Origin: DASUBV01 sp035763085
GTDB lineage: Bacteria; Actinomycetota; Actinomycetes; Streptosporangiales; Streptosporangiaceae
DNA: 25,273 nucleotides
Reading direction: 5' to 3'
NCBI GenBank assembly: GCA_035763085.1
Contig: DASUBV010000135.1
Location: forward strand, 1 to 25,273
Shown: one piece after another, positions 16,202 through 23,063 of the stretch
Layout of the letters: each line of letters begins with the position of its first letter
How positions within the stretch are numbered: position 1 is the first letter of the stretch
The notes under the pieces: generated by a model
Told to the model about the DNA's origin: nothing
Seen by the model: the letters and a program-made list of their open reading frames with translations, nothing else
Database searches by the model: none
Made by a program: the position numbers and the translations under genes

Positions 16202-16229
16202 AGCCTACCCGTCCTGGCCGTGCTGACAA
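16202..16229 (-). promoter_or_regulatory. Candidate promoter of the cold-shock gene
   Basis: On the minus strand TTGTCA (16224-16229), a 16-bp spacer and TAGGCT (16202-16207) match the housekeeping sigma consensus well. A 5-bp hairpin (TCGGT/ACCGA, 16184-16196) falls at the expected start of the transcript. An inverted repeat GATCAT/ATGATC (16243-16260) lies just upstream. Confidence 0.5.
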
Positions 16230-16540
16230 GCCACAGACGACTGATCATCCAGTCATGATCGTCCGGGTCAGCGTGAGCGCTGGCGGATCCGCACGCCGGC
16301 CTGCCCGGCCGGCAACCCGGCTACGGCCAGACGGCCGGGTCTGGAGAACCCCGTGATCTGGCTGCTGTGGTCGCCAGATCCGTCTCGGTCGGGCCGGCAG
16401 CAGTGACGTCGGCGCGGGAAGACGGAAAGCTGGCTCCTGTGCTGGTGAAATGCTGGCTGGCTGGCCAGCTCGGGCGCTTGTGGCTGACGGTTCATCAGGG
16501 CTTGCGGCCCGCGCTGGGCGAGTTGTCCTGCCCCGGGACG
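16230..16540. other. Intergenic stretch with no gene seen
   Basis: Beyond the cold-shock promoter, about 300 bp holds only short frames without ribosome binding sites or protein-like composition. It includes the inverted repeat at 16243-16260 and GC-rich stretches such as around 16305-16320. It is the 3' flank of the GntR regulator gene, so some of it may be transcribed trailer. Confidence 0.4.
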
Positions 16541-17302
16541 TTACCCTGCCTGCTCAATGTGATCCCGGGCGCGCCACGGAGCTGACGGCTCGCCGCCGGC
16601 GTCCCTCGGCTCCACGAGGCGCTGCCGTACCCAGGCCTCGACATCGGCAATGTGGCGGCTCGCCGCGGCATATGCCCCGAGGCTGTCCCGCGCCCTGAGT
16701 GCCTCGTAGATGCTCATGTGCTGCTGGAAGGTCCAGGGCACCACATCCTGTTTCACGCCGGCTCGCCAGATCCGGGCCCGGGCCGTTCGCTGGGCCACGG
16801 TATCGGCGAGGGACTGAAGGGTGCGGTTGCCGGTGGCTGCCACGATCGCGGCATGGAGTGCGAGGTCGTCGGCGACCAGTTCCTCCGGGTCCGTCATGGT
16901 GGACATCCCCTGGATGCGCTCATACAGGCGGGTGAGCTGCTCGTCGGTGATCCTGGTGGCGGCGAGCGCCGTGGCGCCGGGCTCGATGACATACCGGCAC
17001 TCGAAGAGCTCGCCGACCCCGGAATCGTGGGCAAGATCCATGAAGTCGGCGACGATGCGCACCAGCTTGTCTGGCCTGAGGTCGGTGACGAAGGTGCCGG
17101 CTCCGCGCCGTACTTCGAGCACGCCGGCCATGGCAAGCGCGCGGACCGCCTCGCGCAGCGACAGCCTGGACAGCTGCATCTCCCGGGCCAGCACCGCCTC
17201 AGGCGGCAACTGCATGCCCGGGGCGAGCTGGCCGTTCTCGATGCGTGCCTTCAGGTAGCTGATCGCCTCGTCGACGACGCTTCCGGACTTAGCTTCAGCC
17301 AT
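16541..17302 (-). CDS. GntR-family transcriptional regulator, FadR/FCD subfamily
   Basis: 253 residues. The N-terminal winged helix-turn-helix (about 8-75) contains LPPEAVLAREMQLSRLSLREAVRAL and the wing VRRGAGTFV. The C-terminal all-helical FCD domain (about 90-235) has the metal/ligand pattern D...H...H: ADDLALHAAIVAATGN followed by QHMSIYEALRARD and a later HI. FCD regulators usually repress sugar-acid or organic-acid catabolic genes and let go on binding the acid. ATG start with GGGAGG 5 nt upstream. It overlaps the end of the L-fuconate dehydratase gene by 8 bp, so the two are co-transcribed. It most likely controls this locus and itself. Confidence 0.9.
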   Translation of the reverse strand: MAEAKSGSVVDEAISYLKARIENGQLAPGMQLPPEAVLAREMQLSRLSLREAVRALAMAGVLEVRRGAGTFVTDLRPDKLVRIVADFMDLAHDSGVGELFECRYVIEPGATALAATRITDEQLTRLYERIQGMSTMTDPEELVADDLALHAAIVAATGNRTLQSLADTVAQRTARARIWRAGVKQDVVPWTFQQHMSIYEALRARDSLGAYAAASRHIADVEAWVRQRLVEPRDAGGEPSAPWRARDHIEQAG

Positions 17303-18632
17303 TGTCCCTCCCGGTGTCCTGCTGCCATGCCGCACCATGGGGATAGGCGAAGCGGGCCAGTGCCGGCCGCCTGATTTCCGCGCTGTAGCCCGGTGCGTCT
17401 GGCACAACGTAGCGGGACCCGGACACCTGTACCGGATCGACGAAGTTCTCGTGCAGGTGATCGACGTACTCGATGATGCGGTCCTCCAGCGAGCCGCTGA
17501 CCGCTACATAGTCGAAGATCGACAGATGCTGCACCAGCTCGCACAGCCCCACTCCGCCGGCATGCGGGCAGACCGGCACCTCGTGGGCGGCGGCCAGTAG
17601 CAGGACCGCGACGGCCTCATTCACGCCGCCGAGCCGGCAGGCGTCGATCTGGCAGATGCCGATGGCATCTGCCGTGATGAGCTGCTTGAACATCACCGCG
17701 TTGTGCGCGTGCTCACCGGTTGCCACCTTGATCGGCGCGATCGCCCTGGCGACTGCCGCGTGCCCGAGGACATCATCGGGGCTGGTCGGCTCCTCGAACC
17801 ACCAGATGTCGAACGCCGCGAGCGCGTTAGCCCAGCGGATGGCGTCCGGCACGCTGAGAGCCTGGTTTGCATCGATCATGAGCCGGCGATCCGGGCCGAT
17901 GATCTGCCGGGCGATCTTGCAGCGCCGGATGTCATCGTCCAGATCGGCGCCCACTTTGAGCTTGAGCGCGCCCCAGCCCTCCGCGATGGCCTCGCGGCAC
18001 AGCCGGGCCAGCTTGTCGTCGTCGTAGCCGAGCCAGCCGGCGCTGCTGGTATAGGCCGGGTAGCCGCGCGCCCGGATACTGGCCTCGCGCCGGGCACGCT
18101 CGGGGCGCTGTCGCTCAAGCATCTCCAGCGCCTTTTCCGGGGCGAGAGCGTCGGTCAGGTACCGCCAGTCCACCAGGTCCACAATCTGCTGCGGGCGCAT
18201 GTCGGCGAGCAGTTTCCACAGCGGCTTGCCGGCCCGCTTGGCCGCCAGATCCCACGCCGCGTTCAGCACCGCAGCGGTGCCGAGGTGGATCGTGCCCTTG
18301 TCTGGCCCCAGCCAGCGCAACTGGCTGTCCGCGCCCAGATGCCGGGCGAAACTGCCCAGGTCGTTCACTACATCGGCGACGGCGAGGCCGATGACCCGGT
18401 CGCCGATGGCCCGGGCGGCGGCCAGGGCCAGGTCGTTGCCCCGGCCGATGGTGAAGGTGAAGCCGTGGCCTTCCGGGACCGGGGGGTGCCCGTCATCCTC
18501 GCCGTCGACGTGGAGAACGACGTAGGCGGCCGAGTAGTCCGGCGCCTCGTTAGTCGCGTCCGAGCCGTCGAGCTGACGGGACGTCGGGAAGCGAACGTCG
18601 ATCGTCTCGACATCGACAATGCGAGCGGTCAT
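17295..18632 (-). CDS. fucD: L-fuconate dehydratase (enolase superfamily, mandelate racemase group)
   Basis: 445 residues. Catalytic and metal residues can be placed: K226 in LKLK, D254 in DANQ, E280 in WFEEPTSPDD, E307 in GEH, H357 in CPHAGGVG. All sit six positions after those I recall for Xanthomonas FucD (K220, D248, E274, E301, H351), and the surrounding sequence (YTSSAGWLGY, CQIDACRLGGVNE, LCELVQHLS) is characteristic of this subgroup. The enzyme dehydrates L-fuconate to 2-keto-3-deoxy-L-fuconate. The start was chosen at ATG 18632, with AGGAG 7 nt upstream; a longer frame has no such site. It is the first gene of a leftward operon with the GntR regulator and diverges from the sugar ABC transporter operon. 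Related acids such as D-arabinonate or L-galactonate cannot be excluded as substrates. Confidence 0.92.
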   Translation of the reverse strand: MTARIVDVETIDVRFPTSRQLDGSDATNEAPDYSAAYVVLHVDGEDDGHPPVPEGHGFTFTIGRGNDLALAAARAIGDRVIGLAVADVVNDLGSFARHLGADSQLRWLGPDKGTIHLGTAAVLNAAWDLAAKRAGKPLWKLLADMRPQQIVDLVDWRYLTDALAPEKALEMLERQRPERARREASIRARGYPAYTSSAGWLGYDDDKLARLCREAIAEGWGALKLKVGADLDDDIRRCKIARQIIGPDRRLMIDANQALSVPDAIRWANALAAFDIWWFEEPTSPDDVLGHAAVARAIAPIKVATGEHAHNAVMFKQLITADAIGICQIDACRLGGVNEAVAVLLLAAAHEVPVCPHAGGVGLCELVQHLSIFDYVAVSGSLEDRIIEYVDHLHENFVDPVQVSGSRYVVPDAPGYSAEIRRPALARFAYPHGAAWQQDTGRDNG

Positions 18633-18688
18633 GGTCGTTCTCCTCAGGGTGGAGGTCCGGGCGCAGGCCAGGCGCCGGGTCATAGCTG

Positions 18689-18709
18689 CGGGCCGAGGCT
18701 CTCGGCCCG
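18689..18709 (-). other. Strong hairpin in the untranslated leader of the dehydratase mRNA
   Basis: Perfect 9-bp stem CGGGCCGAG/CTCGGCCCG with a 3-nt loop, about 57 bp before the start codon and downstream of the predicted promoter. No T-run follows, so simple termination is uncertain. It could stabilise the transcript, modulate read-through or be a protein site. Confidence 0.45.
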
Positions 18710-18717
18710 GCAGTCAA

Positions 18718-18730
18718 GACATCAGATGTC
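18718..18730. repeat. Perfect 13-bp inverted repeat, candidate operator
   Basis: GACATC-A-GATGTC lies in the control region of the dehydratase operon, just after the predicted -10 box (transcript start near 18738). The short odd-spaced symmetry fits a winged-helix dimer. Confidence 0.4.
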
Positions 18731-18744
18731 GCGTCACAGCTTTT

Positions 18745-18774
18745 AGCATATATACAACCCTTGCATACGGTCAC
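18745..18774 (-). promoter_or_regulatory. Candidate promoter of the dehydratase-regulator operon
   Basis: On the minus strand GTGACC (18769-18774), an 18-bp spacer and TATGCT (18745-18750). The -35 matches TTGACA at 4 of 6 positions; the -10 fits TANNNT. The spacer is filled by the inverted repeat 18751-18767. Confidence 0.4.
18751..18767. promoter_or_regulatory. Candidate GntR operator in the divergent promoter region
   Basis: Inverted repeat TATACAA-CCC-TTGCATA, one mismatch in 7-bp arms. It overlaps the -35 box of the rightward promoter and fills the spacer of the leftward one, so one bound dimer could shut both. The half site with TTGTATA resembles sites of FCD-type GntR regulators (TTGTATACAA-like), but the 3-bp centre makes it an imperfect match. 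Confidence 0.4.
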
Positions 18775-18789
18775 TTGCTCCTCTACAGT
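18761..18789 (+). promoter_or_regulatory. Candidate promoter of the sugar transport operon
   Basis: TTGCAT, a 17-bp spacer and TACAGT: good spacing and good matches for a housekeeping sigma promoter. The transcript would start near 18796, about 35 nt before the first possible ribosome binding site-start pair at 18819-18834. Confidence 0.55.
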
Positions 18790-18830
18790 CCCTAGACGTC
18801 AGAGTTCTTGAGTGGTCTGGGAGGTGTCAG

Positions 18831-19037
18831 GTGATGTGGGCTGCCGCCGCACAAGAGGCGCGCACCGACAGCACCGATGCCACCCGGCGTTCAACCCTCA
18901 CCACGGCCAATCCGGATGAGGCGACCATGGCCGGCCAGGAGCCTGCGGGCCGGCCACTCCGGGAACTGATGAGGAATAGACCCCCGTGCATGTCATCCGC
19001 TTCGCTGACCGCGACGAGATCGTCCGCGTCGGGCTGA
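18831..19037 (+). CDS. Short possible reading frame, unrecognised
   Basis: Up to 68 residues from GTG 18831 (or ATG 18834), with GGGAGG 6-9 nt upstream and 35 nt after the predicted transcript start. The protein is rich in Ala, Thr, Arg and Ser, with no known motif and no hydrophobic segment. It overlaps the next frame, which begins at 18986. The position and good ribosome site suggest that translation may start here, as a leader peptide or as the start of a decayed gene. The composition gives little support for a folded protein. Confidence 0.25.
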   Translation: MMWAAAAQEARTDSTDATRRSTLTTANPDEATMAGQEPAGRPLRELMRNRPPCMSSASLTATRSSASG

Positions 19038-19306
19038 CCGACCCGGACTCCCCGGCGGTCATCGCCCTCGGCGGTCCAGCCGGGCCGGCCGGCATCGCCG
19101 GCCTGCTCGCACCGGCCGGTGCGGAGCCCGGCCGTTTTGTCAGCTGCGCGGCAGCCCGCGCTGCCACGCACTCCGGGCGCGACCGGGCGCTCCCGGCAGC
19201 GGGGCGTTCGGTGCCCAGCGGGACGACCGGCCAGAAGCCAGAGCCGGCGGGTGACGATCCAGTGCTTGCGGCCGGCACGTCCGGCCGACCTACACATTCG
19301 GCGTGA
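18986..19306 (+). pseudogene. Possible remnant of a fumarylacetoacetate-hydrolase-family gene (N-terminal part)
   Basis: GTG 18986 is preceded by GAGGAA at a spacing of 9. The first residues read MHVIRFADRDEIVRVGLTD, which resembles the usual start of FAH-family proteins of sugar-acid pathways (Met-x-Val/Leu-x-Arg-Phe, then ...VGV.D). After about 45 residues the similarity is lost and the frame continues as Ala/Gly/Pro-rich sequence to a stop at codon 107. Intact members have about 280-330 residues with EVWA and metal-binding ExE motifs, absent here. FAH enzymes cleave 2,4-diketo-3-deoxy acids, a late step of oxidative L-fucose breakdown, so a remnant in this operon would make sense. It could also be an unrelated small protein. 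Confidence 0.35.
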
Positions 19307-19332
19307 CGCCTACTTCGCCGATCGAGTAAAAC
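19300..19332 (+). promoter_or_regulatory. Weak candidate promoter just before the binding-protein gene
   Basis: GTGACG (19303-19308), an 18-bp spacer and TAAAAC (19327-19332). The -35 lies inside a perfect palindrome GGCGT-G-ACGCC (19300-19310). If active, it would express the transporter independently of the upstream promoter. Confidence 0.2.
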
Positions 19333-19358
19333 CACGGACCTCGACAGGAGGAATTGTC

Positions 19359-20483
19359 ATGACAGGACATCCGCCGAGCGGGCGCCGCCGCCCATTGTGG
19401 CTGATGCTCAGTGCCGGGCTCGCCGCCGTGCTCCTCACCGCCTGCGGCGGAGCCTCGACCGGATCGTCCGGCGCAGGCGACTCGGGCTCGGGGTCCTACA
19501 CGATCGCGCTGTCCAATTCCTACATCGGCAACTCGTGGCGCGTGGAGATGGAGAATGAGTTCAAGGCGGCCTGCCGGGCAGCACCGCTCGCAGGCAAGGT
19601 GAAGTGCCCGGTCTACAACGCCAACAACGACGTCAGTGCCCAGAAGCAGCAGATCTCGGACCTGATCGCGAGCGGCGTCGACGCCATCGTCACGGACGCC
19701 GCGTCGCCGACCGGTCTCAACAACGTGATCCAGCAGGCGTGCGGCCAGCACATTCTCGTGGTCTCCTTTGACAACACGGTGACCGCGCCCTGTGCCCTCA
19801 AGGTGAACGAGAACCAGTACCAGATGGGTTACAAGTGGGCCCAGTGGCTGGCGGGCCAGATGCACGGGCACGGGAACGTTCTGATGATCACCGGCGTCGC
19901 CGGCACGTACGTGAACCAGCAGCGCAACGCCGGGGCGATGGCCGTGTGGAAGAAGTACCCCGGTATCCATGTTGTCGACCAGCTCAACGGCCAGTGGGAC
20001 TCCCAGGTCGCCGAGCAGGCTGTCGCCTCCGCGCTGCCGACGCTGCCGAAGATCGACGGCATCTGGTGCCAGGGCGGCACCAACGGCGCCCTGGAGGCGT
20101 TCCAGCAGGCGGGGCGTTCCCTGCCGCCCACCGCGGGGGAGGCCGAGAACGGCTTCCGGCAGCTCATGGCGCAGAAGAAGGTGACGGGCTACTCCATCGG
20201 CCAGGCCCCGTACCTCGGCGTTACCGCCCTTGGCCTCGCCCAGCAGATCCTGTCTGGCAAGCTCTCGAAAGCGTCCTACCAGACCTACAACATGCCGCTG
20301 TCGCCGGTGACCAACGCTACTAACACCGTGGGCAGCACGTGGTTCAAGAACGTCAACGGGGACTTCTTCGCGGACATCGCCGACACCAGCAGCAAGGCGC
20401 CGGTGAAGGGACTCTGCCTCGCCGCGGCCAAGTCAGGCGCGGCATGCCCGGCCGGGAAGCTGACCTTCAGCTTCTCGTCATGA
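19359..20483 (+). CDS. Sugar ABC transporter substrate-binding lipoprotein (RbsB-like, periplasmic-binding type 1)
   Basis: 374 residues. ATG preceded by AGGAGG at a spacing of 7, an optimal site. The lipoprotein signal peptide has Arg residues, a hydrophobic core and the lipobox LLTACGG. The mature part follows the type-1 sugar-binding fold: YTIALSNSYIGNSWR at the first strand, then QKQQISDLIASGVDAIVTDAASP, and GIWCQGGTNGALEAFQQAG in the second lobe. It would catch the sugar outside the membrane and deliver it to the permeases encoded downstream. Seven cysteines occur besides the lipidated one, unusual for this family and probably forming disulfides. Its stop overlaps the next start (ATGA). 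Confidence 0.93.
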   Translation: MTGHPPSGRRRPLWLMLSAGLAAVLLTACGGASTGSSGAGDSGSGSYTIALSNSYIGNSWRVEMENEFKAACRAAPLAGKVKCPVYNANNDVSAQKQQISDLIASGVDAIVTDAASPTGLNNVIQQACGQHILVVSFDNTVTAPCALKVNENQYQMGYKWAQWLAGQMHGHGNVLMITGVAGTYVNQQRNAGAMAVWKKYPGIHVVDQLNGQWDSQVAEQAVASALPTLPKIDGIWCQGGTNGALEAFQQAGRSLPPTAGEAENGFRQLMAQKKVTGYSIGQAPYLGVTALGLAQQILSGKLSKASYQTYNMPLSPVTNATNTVGSTWFKNVNGDFFADIADTSSKAPVKGLCLAAAKSGAACPAGKLTFSFSS

Positions 20484-22069
20484 GCGAGGACGCCGTGCGG
20501 TCCGCCGTGACTGACGACGTGCCGCAGTCCGGGCCGGAGTCCCCGGCCCCCGGCCCGGACAGCGCGTTGCTGGAGGCGGCCGGGATCAGCAAGTCCTTCG
20601 GGGCCGTGCAGGCGCTTGCTGACGGCAGCCTCGAGCTGCGGCGGGCCGAGGTGCACGCCCTGGTCGGCGAGAACGGCGCGGGCAAGAGCACCCTCATCAA
20701 GGTGCTGAGCGGGGTGACCCGGGCGGACGGCGGCGAGGTCAGGGTCGACGGGCGCCCGGTCCGGCTGGACAGCCCGTCCGCTGCCCGGCGGCTCGGCCTC
20801 GGCACGGTGTTCCAGGAGCTCAGCCTGCTGCCCTGGATGACGGTGGCAGAGAACCTGCTCATCGACCAGCTGCCCAGGGGCCGTGCTGGCCTGGTGCGGC
20901 GGCGGTCGCTGCCGTCGGAGGCGGAGAAGGTACTCGCGCACTTCGGGATCGAGACGATCGACCCTCGCGAGATCCCGGAACGGCTCTCCCTGGCCGAGCG
21001 CCAGGTGGTGGAGATCGTGCGGGCGCTGCATCGCCGCCCGCGGATCCTCTTCCTCGACGAGGCCACCGCGTCGCTGCCGAAGCACCAGGTCGACTGGCTG
21101 TTCGAGACGATCGACCGGGAGCGCTCCGCCGGCTGCTGCGTGGTGTTCACCTCGCACCGCTGGAAGGAGGTCGAGCAGATCGCGGACCGGATCACCGTGT
21201 TCCGCAACGGGCGGAAGGTCGCCACCAGGCCTTCGCTGAACGAGAGCGAGGCGGTCACGCTGATGACGGGCCGGCGGGTGGGAGAAATATACCCGCCGCG
21301 CCCGCGGGCACAGCCGGACGCCCCGGCCCTGCTGGAGGTCGAGGACCTGCACGCGGACGGCGTCGACGGGGTGTCGTTCTCGCTGCGCCGCGGCGAGGTC
21401 CTCGGCATCGGGGGACTGGCCGGCCAGGGACAGCGCGAGCTGTTCCTTTCCCTCTACGGAGTGCGGCGGCCGGGCGGCGGGAAGATCACCGTAGGCGGAC
21501 GCGAGCAGCGGATCAGGCGGCCGGCTGACGCGATCCGGGCGCACATCGGGATCGCCCTCGTTCCCGAGGACCGCAAGGGCGAGGGCCTGCTGCTGCCGCT
21601 GCCGATACGCGACAACCTGACGCTGCCGATCCTGCGCAGGCTGTCGACGGGCGGCCTCGTGCGCCGCGCAGACGAGCGGAAGCTGGTCGAGGGGCTGATG
21701 GACCAGCTGCAGATCGGCGGCGGCCGGCGGCCCACCGAGGCGGTCGAGACGCTCAGCGGCGGCAACCAGCAGAAGGTGCTCGTCGGCCGGTGGCTGCTCG
21801 CGGAGAGCGAGATACTCCTGTTCTATGACGTGACGCGCGGGGTGGATGTGGCCACCAAGCACGATCTGTACGAGCTCATCGCGTCACTGGCCGCTGAGGG
21901 CCGCGGCATTCTCCTCTACTCCAGCGACACCGACGAGATAGCCCACCTCTGCGAGCGGGTGCTGGTCATGCGGGAGGGCCGCGTGGCCCGGCAGCTCACC
22001 GGCGCCGAGGTAGACACGGAGAAGATCGTGGCAGCATCCGTCATGGAGGAGGTGGCGGCAAATGGCTAG
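20480..22069 (+). CDS. Sugar ABC transporter ATP-binding protein, RbsA-type with two ATPase domains
   Basis: 529 residues. The first domain (about 30-265) has a full Walker A GENGAGKST, signature LSLAERQ and Walker B ILFLDEATAS. The second (about 285-520) has the degenerate P-loop GLAGQGQRE usual for RbsA proteins and a good signature LSGGNQQKV. Its Walker B reads LLFYDVTRGVDV: the Asp is Tyr449 and the Glu is Asp450. Only the first site would therefore be a full ATPase half. Such proteins drive uptake of pentoses and hexoses with RbsC-type permeases. The ATG overlaps the preceding stop by 4 bp (ATGA), and the gene overlaps the next start by 8 bp, showing tight translational coupling. A longer open frame upstream lies within the binding-protein gene. 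Confidence 0.93.
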   Translation: MSEDAVRSAVTDDVPQSGPESPAPGPDSALLEAAGISKSFGAVQALADGSLELRRAEVHALVGENGAGKSTLIKVLSGVTRADGGEVRVDGRPVRLDSPSAARRLGLGTVFQELSLLPWMTVAENLLIDQLPRGRAGLVRRRSLPSEAEKVLAHFGIETIDPREIPERLSLAERQVVEIVRALHRRPRILFLDEATASLPKHQVDWLFETIDRERSAGCCVVFTSHRWKEVEQIADRITVFRNGRKVATRPSLNESEAVTLMTGRRVGEIYPPRPRAQPDAPALLEVEDLHADGVDGVSFSLRRGEVLGIGGLAGQGQRELFLSLYGVRRPGGGKITVGGREQRIRRPADAIRAHIGIALVPEDRKGEGLLLPLPIRDNLTLPILRRLSTGGLVRRADERKLVEGLMDQLQIGGGRRPTEAVETLSGGNQQKVLVGRWLLAESEILLFYDVTRGVDVATKHDLYELIASLAAEGRGILLYSSDTDEIAHLCERVLVMREGRVARQLTGAEVDTEKIVAASVMEEVAANG

Positions 22070-23063
22070 CCGGGCCGTCGACCGGCGCGGCTGGTGGAAT
22101 TACTTCGCCGCGCAGCAGGCCACGCTGCTCCTCGCGGTCATCATCCTGATCGTCACCGTTCTGGCCTACCTCGGCTTCTATGCGGCGCAGTTCCATCATC
22201 TGCCCAACAGCTTCGCCTGGGACTCGACGATCACCAACGCCCTCCCGCTCGTGTTCGTGGGCGTGGGTCAGGGGATCGTTGTGCTGACGCGCGGGCTGGA
22301 CCTGTCGGTCAGCGGCACGATGGACCTGACGAACGGCCTGGCAGCCACGCACATGCACGCATCGCTGGCCAGCATGCTCGGCTGGACCCTGATCGTGCTG
22401 GGCGTCGGAGCGGCGATCGGCTTGGTCAACGGCCTGCTCGTCACGGTCGGGCGGCTGCAGCCGATCGTTGTGACGATCGGGACGATGTCGATCCTGCAGG
22501 GAGCTGCGGCAGCGATCCTGCCCGAGCCGGGCGGCAGCATCCCGCAGGCCTACACCAACGTGCTGGGCAACACCGGCAGCCCGGTCGGCCTGGTCTTCGT
22601 GGCCCTGATCATCATTGCCTGGCTGGTACTGCGGCGCCGGCCGCTTGGCTTCGCCCTGTACGCCATCGGCAACGACCCGCAGGCCGCGGCGGCCAATGGC
22701 CTGAATGTGGCGCGCGCCCGGATCGCCGCCTACGTCCTGTCGGGAATACTGGCCGCGGCGGCGGGCCTCTTCCTGGCCGCCGGCTCCAGCGGCGGCGACG
22801 CGACAGGCGGCGACTCCTACCTGCTGGCGTCCTTCGCGGCCGTCGTGCTCGGCGGGGTGAGCTTCCGCGGCGGGCGGGGCAGCATGGTCGGCGTGGTGTG
22901 CGGAGCGGGAGTGCTCACCGTGCTGGTGAACGTGCTTTTCTACGCCAAGGTCAACTCGTTCTACGAGTCCTTCTACCAGGGCCTGTTCCTTGTCGGGGCC
23001 GTGCTGCTCGGCCTCGGCGTCACGGCCTTCACCAGCCGGGGCCGGCGAGGAGGTGCACGATGA
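22062..23063 (+). CDS. Sugar ABC transporter permease 1 (RbsC-like)
   Basis: 333 residues, the standard size, with about eight to ten hydrophobic segments beginning near residue 18. Family signatures are present: LTRGLDLSVSGTMDLTNGLAA, VTIGTMSILQGAA, YAIGNDPQAAAANGLNVARAR (cytoplasmic coupling loop), and a Gly-rich LGGVSFRGGRGSM before the last helices. It forms half of the membrane channel with the next gene product. ATG start lies inside the ATPase gene end, preceded by GGAGGAGG. Confidence 0.93.
   Translation: MASRAVDRRGWWNYFAAQQATLLLAVIILIVTVLAYLGFYAAQFHHLPNSFAWDSTITNALPLVFVGVGQGIVVLTRGLDLSVSGTMDLTNGLAATHMHASLASMLGWTLIVLGVGAAIGLVNGLLVTVGRLQPIVVTIGTMSILQGAAAAILPEPGGSIPQAYTNVLGNTGSPVGLVFVALIIIAWLVLRRRPLGFALYAIGNDPQAAAANGLNVARARIAAYVLSGILAAAAGLFLAAGSSGGDATGGDSYLLASFAAVVLGGVSFRGGRGSMVGVVCGAGVLTVLVNVLFYAKVNSFYESFYQGLFLVGAVLLGLGVTAFTSRGRRGGAR

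Noticed and set aside
16367..16585. 72-codon plus-strand frame between cold-shock and regulator genes
   Set aside because: No ribosome binding site and it runs into the regulator gene end; no known motif.
20285..21862. 525-codon minus-strand frame opposite the sugar ATPase gene
   Set aside because: Shadow of a gene with complete ATPase motifs on the other strand.
22094..23059. Upstream extension of permease 2 to a 653-residue protein
   Set aside because: The added part is the wrong-frame reading of permease 1; ATG 23060 has a ribosome site and overlaps the preceding stop.
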